NCBI GenBank assembly: GCA_020205615.1
Contig: JAINUW010000728.1
Coordinates: 205,001 to 269,000 of the forward strand
From: Panax quinquefolius
Taxonomy: Eukaryota; Streptophyta; Magnoliopsida; Apiales; Araliaceae
Direction of reading: 5' to 3'
DNA length: 64,000 nucleotides
Shown: positions 33,748 through 43,700 of the stretch, one piece after another
Numbering within the stretch: position 1 is the first letter of the stretch
Layout: every line of letters starts with the position of its first letter
The notes under the pieces: generated by a model
Told to the model about the DNA's origin: nothing
What the model saw: only the letters and a program-made list of their open reading frames with translations
Database searches by the model: none
Position numbers and translations under genes: made by a program

Positions 33748-34878
33748 CATAGTCATGATCATACCAAAAATCTACCCATGTTTACACTCATGTCAAAGAG
33801 AAATATCATCATTAAGGTTATAAAAATGTTATATATGATAATAAAAATAATATAATCAACATATAGATTTAGTCTCAAGAGTAAGATTCATAAATCAACG
33901 ATAATTTGGTCAGAAAAAGAAACCAATTTTGTCGTGAATAGTAACTCGTGAATAATAACCCCGACATGAAAAAGCTAGAAATTCCACAATAAAATCCATA
34001 CCAATATTTCGGTATAATGATATTGAAAGAATAAAATTTCTTAAACTTTTAAACAATTTATTTTAATTGTTTACACTTTACTAAATAATGCATTTAATCA
34101 TCCTAAAATGCCAAACTCATAAGATTTCATCACCAATAACCAAACCCTCATAAAAAAAATCAGATATACCTCATATAGGATTCTCAAGCCATAAAATCCT
34201 ATTTTCTAATTTTCTTACTTCACATAACATATTTAATTTATTTACTCATAACTAGTCCATTTCATAAAAAATATCAAATCAAGACAAATAAATTTTTTTT
34301 TTTCGATTTAGCAGTAATATAGTTCCATATTGAACATATATTTTTCTCACAATTTTTAAAATTCATTCACTATTTTTCATATGGCCAAAACAGCCGAATA
34401 TTTAGACATTTATCATAAACTATACTTTTATCCAAAAATTTCAAAATTTACAGAGTATACTTCTGTTATATACATGTACTCCCAATAAAAATTTAACCAA
34501 TTTTGGAGTTAACCACAAGGAGTTATAAGAGTTTACTTTTAAAATAGTATTTTCTGATAAAATTCATAACTCTTAATCTATATATCCAAAAATTGCCATT
34601 TTTGGATACAATCAATAAAATTCATCAAATTATCATTTCAAATTTTTTCACAATTTTTGAAGGTCTGAAAAGTTTCGAAACATGAAAAACATAACAATCA
34701 TTAAAATCCTTTACCTCAAAAGAGCAGTACTTCTGACTTGGATATCGGATATAACGCTGAACGAACTTGCGCCGTATAGCAACACTCAAGATATCTTAAT
34801 ACTCACAAAAATATGTTTTATAATATAGAGAGAAAGAAAACTTGTTTCTTGTGTGATTTTCAATTCTAACATAAGCAC

Positions 34879-34888
34879 CTATTTATAG
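34879..34888 (-). promoter_or_regulatory. TATA box of E LTR4
   Basis: CTATTTATAG is at the position equivalent to 20525-20534. On the element's strand LTR4 is the first LTR and would drive the array. Confidence 0.5.
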
Positions 34889-36264
34889 GAAAATGCTAGA
34901 ACGCCAAATGAGACTAAATTAATAAAATATTAATATTTATTAATCTTCCTTCTACGCCACCTTTGAATTCAGCCCACCACAATTGAAAGAACAATTCAGC
35001 ACATGCATTCAATCACCAACCAAAAAGTGGGTCCTACCCATAATTTAATAAAAATTATTTTATTTTCCGAAACATCAATAATTCATAGAGAAAATAGCCC
35101 GTTTATCAAAAAAATACGAATTTTATATCTATTCCACACGAAATCAAATTCTCCACAACTTCAGTAGCTTTAAGTTTTTCCAAATTCCGCATAAAAAATA
35201 TCAAAATCCACAAACGGATGATTTTTAACACTTTTAAAATTCATAACAAATCATATGTTCATTTTTAACGATTCAAAATTTGTGGATATATACTCAACTT
35301 ATATATGTATAACATATCCAAAAATCACAACGATCCAACCATTGGGATTAAAATTATAACTCACGTAAATAGAGCTTTAAGAACAATCGATTTGATCTTT
35401 TAATACTTCAAACCGACAAAATACCGATAAAACACCTCAACATTAATTCCTTCATTTATAACCACATAAATAAATCCATCATTTATATCAAAATCAAATA
35501 AATATTTCCTTATCATATAAATCAATAATTAATTATTCACAAATAATATTACGTAATCACAATAATGACAACCGCATAGGTTTCGGAAAGAGGGGCTTTC
35601 GATAAGGATTTCTCCTCATCGGGCGCCGCAATTAGGTGACTAAACCTCTCCTCGATGTAACTTTCTAGACATTGTCAATAATGCTATCTAATAATATTAT
35701 TCAAATAATATGAATTATTGATCCGATAATGGAGATATTGTCAAATGATAATTATTGAACAACAATAATATAAAATATCAACGTAGCAATTATTGAATCA
35801 ATAAAATAAAATATTGAACAAGAATTATCGTAACCATTATTGAGTAGTGTCTTTCACGTAAGAATCAATAATTTCAAAATCTTGCGGCAATACTGGTGCT
35901 TCTTGTGCAATAACGCGTATTACTATATTTTAGCCACCGGTATTCTAATGTTGTTAATCAGAACCATTACAAGTTATTTATAAAAACTCAAATTTGTCGT
36001 TTTCTTCATCCGACAGCTTATTCCATTATGGGGCCCACAAATGATCGCTATATGGCTGCATTTAATATTCCTGCATGTAAAGAATATTCTACGACTAAAC
36101 GAATATTCCCCGACAACAATGAATATTTTATAACCACTTGCGTATTTTGAAAAAAATTCATATATCACCCTTAACTTTAACCTTTTATCAATTTAACCAT
36201 TTACTGAATAGTAATTATAAGAAAAATTGAATACTTTTATTTTCATAAAATTCTGGGTCTTACA

Positions 36265-36269
36265 GTTTC
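36265..36269 (+). other. Target-site copy right of array E (GTTTC)
   Basis: GTTTC follows the LTR4 end. It fits the uninterrupted sister sequence AGGGTTTCTAATC. Confidence 0.75.
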
Positions 36270-36756
36270 TAATCCAAAATTAGGGGTTTCTAAATTAATT
36301 AGGATTATCCCTAATTAGGTTATTATTAATAACGTTTAAACCTTAAACTAGCATTTTCATTCCCAAATTAGGGTTTTCAACTTCCGAATTAGGGTTTCGG
36401 ATTCCCGGAACTGAAATTAGGGTTTCCAGAACCGGTTTTAGGATTTCTTGTTAATCGCTAGGGTTTTCTAACCGAACGTTGACTTTCTTAACATATACTT
36501 AGTGTTTGTCACATATATAGTTTATCTAGTCAACCCTTGACCCTTAACCACCTACGGTACACATTTGATACATTATACACAGAACATATTCCAGTATATA
36601 CTTAATCCTGAATAATTCATCATAAAAATTTAAAATTCACATAATTCCTACTCGAAAATCGTAAAGTCATTCACTTATTGTCTGTCTAGGTTTATTATTT
36701 AACCTTAATTCAATATTTTAAAATTTTATAAATATTCAAATTCTCGGGTTGTCACA
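36270..36756 (-). repeat. Element F 3' LTR, inner part
   Basis: It aligns with about 62766-63249. It contains repeated AATTAGGGTTT motifs and ends TTCTCGGGTTGTCACA on +, the TG...CA terminus of F. The sister end reads GTTGTAACA. Confidence 0.85.
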
Positions 36757-38484
36757 TTCACCCTTTCTTCTATAAATTTCGTCCCCGAAATTTACCTTAC
36801 ACCTTACACCATACACCATTCATACTCAGGGCTACCCAATACATTCCTCACAAGAAATAAAAAAATTCAATTGTGCTGAGGGGTTATATAGACTATTGTC
36901 TATCATTTTCGTAAAGGTTATATGGAAATTCATCCGCAAACCGTCATAACTACTGACATAGTGGGTAATTAGCCCTGTATGCCTGCATTTATTATTAAAT
37001 ACTTTGGTCTAATCTGCTTTTCGCCTCTCATCATAGGCACAAAATTTTTACCTCAGTCTTATCGGATTCCGCACTAAAATAATTTGGTTCGGGAAATTTC
37101 TTTTAATGAACACTTAGAGTTTTAATAAACATTAGTCTAGCTGAATCGAATAGCATAGACTCATATCAATATTTTAATTCAATCGAATTATTTAAGTGTA
37201 GCCAAACCCTGTTGGCAAATTAAATTTTTTTAATTTTTTTTTTTGAGAATGACTTCATGAAGCCGTACTATATTAACAGTCTGTTTGAGGATGCCGTCAT
37301 TGCATGACTTTGTAATAACACATCATACAAAAGTGGAACACTGATTTTTAGATCGAATTCACACTAAGTATTCCTGCATTTATAACTCTGTCAACTTTTA
37401 TCATCTCTGCACCAGGTTACATGGTACATGAGTGATAAATAAACATATATTTTGATATTTCAAATTATTTGCGTCTAGCCGAAATAAGTAGCATAAACTA
37501 TACTTTAAACCACTCCAAAAATGATTACGAGTCTATATTTTTTTTTTCAAAAGCACATAGTGCGTATTTAGCCTGATGTCAAAATTCCGAACTCTAGAAT
37601 AGCTAGGAGTTTTGGAAAACTTATGTCTCCACTAATAATCATTTGCTTAAATAATTTATCTATTCTTATTATCTTTAATACTCCATTTACACACAACTAT
37701 ACCCAGTTCGTCAAACCACACTTATGAGTTCATGAACTTGCCACAATCATATGAGTTTAAGAACTTGTCCTAGCTGCACCTTTGGCGCCCATTCATTTGA
37801 GGGGTTCATAAACATTTCATATAACTATAAATCAAGAATGTCACATAAGTATGAGTTTTAAGAACTCGTACTTAACCTTATATTCTCTACCTATAACCTA
37901 TCTATCTGTTATACATATGAGAAAGGAATCACACTCTTAACATGCATATAGCAAATAGCGCGACACAAACATTTCAATGATTATCATTGCCAGAAACTAA
38001 GTGGTTTTTTACACCAAATACAATTCCCCACCCATACAAGGAATCATACAATTCAGCTGCTGACATGAGTCCTCAATTGAAATCCCCACCTAATCTTAAA
38101 TCCCTTCTCAATACGAATTTCATTCAACTCGTATTCATAATTCTTTCCTGAATCTGTACCAATTCATAGTACAACTGACACTCAGCAATTAGATCACGGG
38201 GTGATCTCATCGTATATATTACAATTCATTTCTATGTCTTGATCATTTTGTTTTACGATCTCCTATCACTGTACTTTTAGTCTTTTTGACTTTATCTATT
38301 CACCACTACTGTTCAACTTTATTATCAGAGTTAGGGAACTCTGTATCTTATAACTCGCCGAGATTCGTCTTTGAATCTTACCGACCAACTAACTCTATTT
38401 GAGTTAGTACTTATTCTAATCACTGCGGTTATTATTCTCAGGTATTCCTACCTAAGGTTCATAACCTACAGCTTTGATACCAAC
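36757..38484 (-). mobile_element. Internal region of element F, non-coding
   Basis: On the minus strand it runs from a primer site (38484-38471, GTTGGTATCAAAGC) to a polypurine tract (AGAAGAAAGGGTGAA, 36771-36757). No frame above about 65 codons matches gag or pol. I see three short TATGAGTT(C/T)(A/T)(A/T)GAACT(T/C)G copies near 37730-37870 and little else. At 1.73 kb, F is non-autonomous. Confidence 0.7.
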
Positions 38485-38725
38485 TGTGAGGGCCCCAAAT
38501 TCGGGTCCCAAATCACCACGGATCTTATTCAATCATTCTATCACTATTACTATTTGCGAACGATATAAACATAAATTGTTTATACAATAAACTTTACACA
38601 CTATTCCCCAAGATCGAGTAACCTTCACCTAATACACACATACACTAAAGCTGGAACTGTCTTTGACCTTTTCTTGTATCCAACGTATTTGTCTTAATCT
38701 GTAATGTTTATCATTATATAGCAAG
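38485..38725 (-). repeat. Element F 5' LTR, inner end
   Basis: On + it starts TGTGAGGGCCCC next to the primer site. Element A interrupts it at 38726, and it continues at 59433. Confidence 0.8.
38721..38725 (+). other. Target-site duplication GCAAG, left of A
   Basis: GCAAG immediately precedes TGTAAGACC and is identical to 59428-59432. Confidence 0.95.
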
Positions 38726-39736
38726 TGTAAGACCTCAACTTTTATGAATAAAGATGTATTTTCTATAAATTTTATTTTTGAATATTATGGAATGAATTTG
38801 ATATAATGTTATAGTTGTGGGTAATATTTATAAATTTTGCAAAGTACGCAAGTTGTTATATAATATTCGATTGGTCGGAGAATATTCGTTTTAACAGGGA
38901 ATATTTGTACAACGGCACAATCATTGGTGGACCCCACAACGGAATTATTATCGGATTGAGAAAACGATAAAAATACTTTATGAAAATAACTATGAACACC
39001 GGTGTTAAAAGTACAAGAATACTGGCGTAGTTGCACAAAGAGAGCACACGATATTGATTATTGATGCTTACGTGAGAAGTCACTCAGTTTTGTTCAATTA
39101 TTGTTATAGTAATTGATGCATAGTATCTCACGTTATTTGATTCAATTATTGTCAATATTTTATAATCAATAATTGAGATGACAAAGTTATTAATATTATT
39201 ATTTCCAATATTAACGATGTCTAGAAGTTCTGTCAAGGAGAGGTTTGGTCACCAAATTGCGCGCCAATGGGGAGAAATTCTTATTGGAAAGCCCTCTCTT
39301 TCCTGGGAACGATCTGGTCGATTAATATTGTGAATTATAATAATGATGATGAGTTTTGTTTTATTAGTATTATTAATGTAATAAAACAGAAAAGCTTTTT
39401 ATATAAAATGTAATACTTTTATAAAGTTATTCGTTTTATTAAACTAATAGTAAAATCTTTTTATATAAAATAAAATACTTTTATAAAGTTATCTGTTTTA
39501 TTAGACAGTAATTAGAATATAGTATATTTAATTATACATAGTGTTTGCATAGTGCCTGCATAGTGTTTACATAATAAAATCTTTTTATATAAAATAGAAT
39601 ACTTTTATAAAGTTATTCGTTTTATTAGATTATAAGTAGAATATATTATATTTTATTGTAAACCAATCTGGACCGTTCGTTTAAAGTAAATCAATCTGGA
39701 CCGTTCATAAATTAGTTACTATGCATTCCATTCTTC

Positions 39737-39745
39737 TATAAATAG
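39737..39745 (+). promoter_or_regulatory. TATA box of element A 5' LTR
   Basis: TATAAATAG lies about 1.0 kb into the LTR, followed by a CT-rich start region and AGAGAGAGAAAC. It is identical at 57857-57865 in the 3' LTR. Confidence 0.65.
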
Positions 39746-39989
39746 AAGCTCATTCCTTCATTATTTCTTACCAATTCATTGAAACTCTAGAGAGAGAAAC
39801 TATAAGAGAGATTTCTTCTTTTATAATCTTGAGCGTATTTCTTTAGAGTTTAAGAAAGCTTTGAGCGTAGTGTAAGTTTTCTTTGAGTATATCCTCGCCC
39901 TACCAGTCAAAATACTCTTCTTTTACGGTAAGGGATATTATTTAGTGTACTCGTTAGGGGTATTCCTTCTTTCTTATTGGTAAAATTCT

Positions 39990-40330
39990 TTTGTTATTCC
40001 ATTCTTTATTATTCTGTTGGAATAACCTGTATATGCGGGATACCCTATACTTGGTGAAATTCTTCTATTATTCCATTATTTATTATTACGTTGAACATCC
40101 GATTGCAATGCGTTTACGCATGACACTGGTTCCATTATTTATTATTTCATTGGAATATCCCATGCCGTATGCGTTACGCATGACCGGTTCCATTATTTAT
40201 TATTCTCGTTGAATATCCGCCAATGCGTTCTACGCACGACTGGTTCTATTATTTATTATTCATTGGAATAACTCGTCTGCAATGCTCTCTATCGCATGTC
40301 GGGTGATTTATTTTGTTATTCCATTCTTTA
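39990..40330 (+). repeat. ~60 bp tandem units in A 5' LTR
   Basis: About five units contain TTCCATTATTTATTATTC, GTTGGAATA and a GCGTTTACGCATGAC-like part. The 3' LTR has the same array at 58110-58390, but its units differ at CTG positions. Confidence 0.85.
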
Positions 40331-41365
40331 TTATACTCAGTTGGTTAGAGTTTTGACTTCTATACTCCATGAAATTAGTGAAATATCCTTGATATTTGCG
40401 CTTCATCCAGTATCTTTTCATGTAAATATTCTTCTGAGCATTCTTGAGTGTTACTCTACAAAGAAGTATCATGTTGACAATTTGGATATTATTAGTTCCT
40501 GGATAAATTAATTCTTGAACTTGTTTTATTAAATTCTTATATCATTGTCATCATCCTCATGTTTATATTATGTTGAAAGTCATCTGTGGCCTATAGTGTA
40601 TAGATGGACTTGGTATGATTATGACCAGGGATTATTCGGTGTAATCATGACCGTAATGTTACAAACGATGTGGAAAAAGTCCTCATTGACCCGTAGTGCA
40701 TTGATGGACAGTTGTTGGCATGATCATGACCATTGATGAATACACGAATATCCTTGGCTGTGGTGCATGGATAATTTGTGGCTGTGATACTAATGAATAT
40801 CCTTGGTCGTAGAAAAGGTGGATGATGTGGATTATTTATTAAGCTGAGTCTCAACGATAAAAGTCATGAAAAACCTTTTAAATCATAGAAGATAGTAGAT
40901 TTTATTCTCTACTTGACTCTTCTAATGGATTGCTTGTTCCGCTGTAGTCAAACTTGATGTGTGTTATATTTTATCAGTTTAACACTGTTGAAGGCTAATA
41001 ATAATTTATTCTGCATTATCTTAGTCATAATATTTCTTACTGGGCTAGTTGAGCTCACCCTTTTGCTTTCATTGTTCTCTTCAGGAAATGAGAACGTAGT
41101 AGGGACTAGACGGGGAACAGAGTGATGGTCCAGATAATAACATTAGTAGTCCTCACTATTCTATGAAATAATGTGATAATAAATGTAATGAGGACCCCAT
41201 TGAGTTTGTATATTGTCTAGATAACAATATTTGTATTAAAACTCACAACATATATTTAGTCGTATTTTACACGACTGTTATATAATTAAGTTGTATTTGA
41301 ATTTTGTACCATGTATTTGGTGACTCAGAATAGGTGATGTATACCGATTTTGGGGGCGTCACAGT

Positions 41366-41377
41366 TGGTATCAGAGC
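41366..41377 (+). other. Primer-binding site of element A
   Basis: TGGTATCAGAGC is a perfect match to the plant initiator tRNA-Met site, two bases after the LTR. Confidence 0.9.
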
Positions 41378-41550
41378 TTAGGGATATGATCCCTGGCTAA
41401 GATGTGAGAATAGAACTAGGAGGGGAGAGACGAGGAATTTATTCGCTAGTATGACCTACCTAAGTTTATTTGGTATTTAATTGGTCGGTCAGAATATAGG
41501 GATAATATGTTACATGTCAATTAACCTTTATTTTGTGGCAGTATCTAAAA

Positions 41551-42740
41551 ATGACATCCGAGAATGTTAAGAATAGCAATGAGAGCAAAGTGAATCGTTG
41601 ATTCACCACATATCAATAATCGGGATAATGTGCATCGTGAAGGCGACAATCCTCATGCAAACAACAACAACGACCAAATGATGAATGATGGAATGTTCGT
41701 AGGAGGCTTTTATGCAATTCATGCAACATCAAAGTAGAGCGACTCTCGTCCAAAATGTAGGTGGAAACACTGGAAACTCTCGAACGGTCACCGCTAAACA
41801 ATTCAAGGAGCTGGGACAACCGGAGTTTATTGGAGAGCCAAAACCACTTACGGCGGAAGCATGGATAAAGCAGATCACCAAGATATTTGATGTCTTGGGA
41901 TGCTCCGAGGAGCAAAAGGTTCCCTTTGCCGCCTTTATGTTGCTAGGAGAGGCAGATTACTAGTGGGAATCGGTAAAACGTACTCAACCTGCCGCACTGA
42001 AGATGTCTTGGGAGAAGTTCCAAGAACTATTCAATGACAAGTACTTTCCCGAAAGTATTCGTCACATAAAAGAGGTAGAATTCATCAAGTTTGAGAAGAA
42101 TAATATGACCGTGTCGCAGTACGAAGCTAAGTTTGCCGAGTTGTCTCGGTTTGCGTCCCACTTGGTGGATAATGAAGAGAGAATGACGTGGATGTTTTTA
42201 AGTGGTTTAAAGCCGGAGATACGTCAACATCTTATTTCTCATAAACTGTGTTTGTATTCAGTTGTTGTAAATAGGGCTCAGTTAGTAGAGCGCGATAACG
42301 AGTTAACGCAACCAAAAGAGAGCAGCCGACAAAATGATAATACCAGTGAGAGCAATCATCAGAGCGGTGACAACAAGCGTGGAGGGAATCAACAGGCCAG
42401 AAGTGGTAACCACTTCAGTGGTAGTCAGGGCCAAAACAATAAGAATGGACATTTCAAGAAGAGGAGATTCAACAATGATGGAAAGACGTCAGTACCAACA
42501 CCCGTTGTTAAGGAAGGAGAATAACCACCTATTATATGCTTCAAATGCAGAGGGGAGGGACACATCAGTCCAAACTGCGCGATGCCATCCAAAGCATGTT
42601 ATAATTGTGGAAGAGAAGGTCACTTAGCCTGATTTTGTCGTTCACCGAAGACAAGTTCAGCTAGGATGGAGGCACCAAAGGCTGTCCCAGAAAAGTCAAA
42701 GCTGGTAGTGCAAGGGAGAGCATTTGTTGTGACCTCCTAG
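41551..42740 (+). pseudogene. gag: Element A gag
   Basis: ATG 41551 starts MTSENVKNSNES, then a TGA at 41599 and a shift before 41712. From there one frame continues into pol. The retrotransposon gag core is clear (FKELGQPEFIGEPKPLTAEA, WIKQITKIFDVLGC, FQELFNDKYFPES, LVDNEERMTWMFLSGLK). Stops are TAG 41961 (a Trp codon is usual there), TAA 42522, TGA 42630 and TAG 42738. Two CCHC zinc knuckles follow at 42537-42578 (CFKCRGEGHISPNC) and 42597-42638, the second cut by the TGA. The product would package the RNA. Unlike B, no coiled-coil ORF precedes it. Confidence 0.9.
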
Positions 42741-43700
42741 AAAGCAAGGAACCCGAATGAGGTCATCACGAGTAAGCTTATCATAAACTCTAGTGAAGTC
42801 TATACTTTATTTAATACTAGTTCTACTCATTCTTTTATTTCTCCTACTTGCGCTCAACTATTAAATTTGACTCTGGAGAAATTAGACTTTGACTTATCTA
42901 TGGAAACTCCGTTGGGAGAAACTTTCATTACATCCACTGTTTATAATTCTTGTTTGGTTCAAATCGGTACCCTCACATTACCTGTCGAACTTATTTCATT
43001 GAAAATACTTGCATGTGATGTGATTCTAGGGATTGATTGGTTAACTACTCATCATGCTAAAATTGATTATTTTCGTAAGGTTGTTAGCTTTCATATTCCT
43101 AATCAACCTATTATGCGAATTCAAGTGACCAAACCATTAAAATCAATCACGTCCATCTCAAGCCATAAAGCTATTCGTTTATTGAAAAACGGATGTCAAG
43201 CTTTCTTAGCTCATGTCACGGATCTAAACAAAAATACGTCAGTTTTGAATGATATTTCTATTGTTAATAAATTCCTTGACGTATTCCCTGAAGAACTTCC
43301 TGGCCTACCCCCAGAGCATGAAATTGAATTTTGTATCGACCTTGAACCCGGTACAAAACCCATTTCCAAAGCCCCATATCGAATGGCTCCTATTGAACTT
43401 CTAGAGTTAAAGACCCAATTGCAAGAATTGTTAGACATTGGTTTCATTCGTCCTAGTACATCTCCTTGGGGTGCACATGTTCTATTCGTGAAGAAGAAGG
43501 ATGGGAGTATGCGACTTTGTATTGATTATCGGGAGTTGAATCATGTCACCATCAAAAATATGTACCCATTGCCACATATTGATGACCTGTTTGACCAGTT
43601 GCATGGAGCCAAATTCTTTTCAAAGATTGATCTTCGTTCCGGATATCACCAATTGAAGATTATAACCGGATGACATTCCAAAGACGGCTTTTAGAACTCA
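42741..43700 (+). pseudogene. pol: Element A protease and first half of RT
   Basis: The protease region has [12 protein letters not shown] at about 42807-42840, where an active enzyme has an Asp in an LFD(T/S)G motif; the Asn and Ser codons fit G-to-A decay. VILGIDWL lies at 43019-43042. RT begins near 43262 ([18 protein letters not shown]) with [29 protein letters not shown], the IDYRELN motif and the [13 protein letters not shown] motif holding the first catalytic Asp. A shift near 43665 precedes the breakpoint at about 43700, where B's LTR begins. The palm motif with the DD pair is absent from A. Confidence 0.9.

Larger units (their letters stand above)
18033..36264 (-). mobile_element. 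Array E: four LTRs alternating with three internal regions
   Basis: On + the order is LTR1 18033-21699, internal 21700-22805, LTR2 22806-26720, internal 26721-27827, LTR3 27828-31682, internal 31683-32413, LTR4 32414-36264. Each internal region ends at an intact reversed primer site (GATACCAAC) against the next LTR. The first two begin at a polypurine tract; the third lacks that end. Only the outer ends have matching target bases, so the array occupies one insertion site. Extra units are best explained by unequal recombination between LTRs or by recombined copies during reverse transcription. No enzyme is encoded, so it is non-autonomous. Confidence 0.9.
32414..36264 (-). repeat. Array E LTR4
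   Basis: On + it starts AGTGATGCTCCC (terminal T and two other bases changed) and ends GGGTCTTACA, 3.85 kb. It is LTR1-like in diagnostic sites (CGCTGAACGAACTTGCGCCG near 34753) but keeps the segment LTR1 lost. CTTTGCAC subrepeats at 33521-33747, reverse TATA box at 34879-34888, U3 block near 35570-35670. Confidence 0.9.
38726..41363 (+). repeat. Element A 5' LTR
   Basis: TGTAAGACC...GGGGGCGTCACA, 2638 bp. It has the U3 block GAGAGGTTTGGTCACC (39221-39315), TATAAATAG (39737-39745), ~60 bp tandem units in the leader (39990-40330), and CTGGGCTAGTTGAGCTCACC (about 41041). It differs from the 3' LTR by substitutions and clustered indels, especially near 38990-39055 and in the ~60 bp units. Confidence 0.95.

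Noticed and set aside
36757..38484. Possible captured gene in F internal region
   Set aside because: No frame above about 65 codons with any recognisable feature on either strand.
40296..40736. Two ~63-71 codon frames repeated in both A LTRs (58356-58802)
   Set aside because: They overlap the ~60 bp LTR repeats, have no recognisable domain, and similarity follows from LTR identity.
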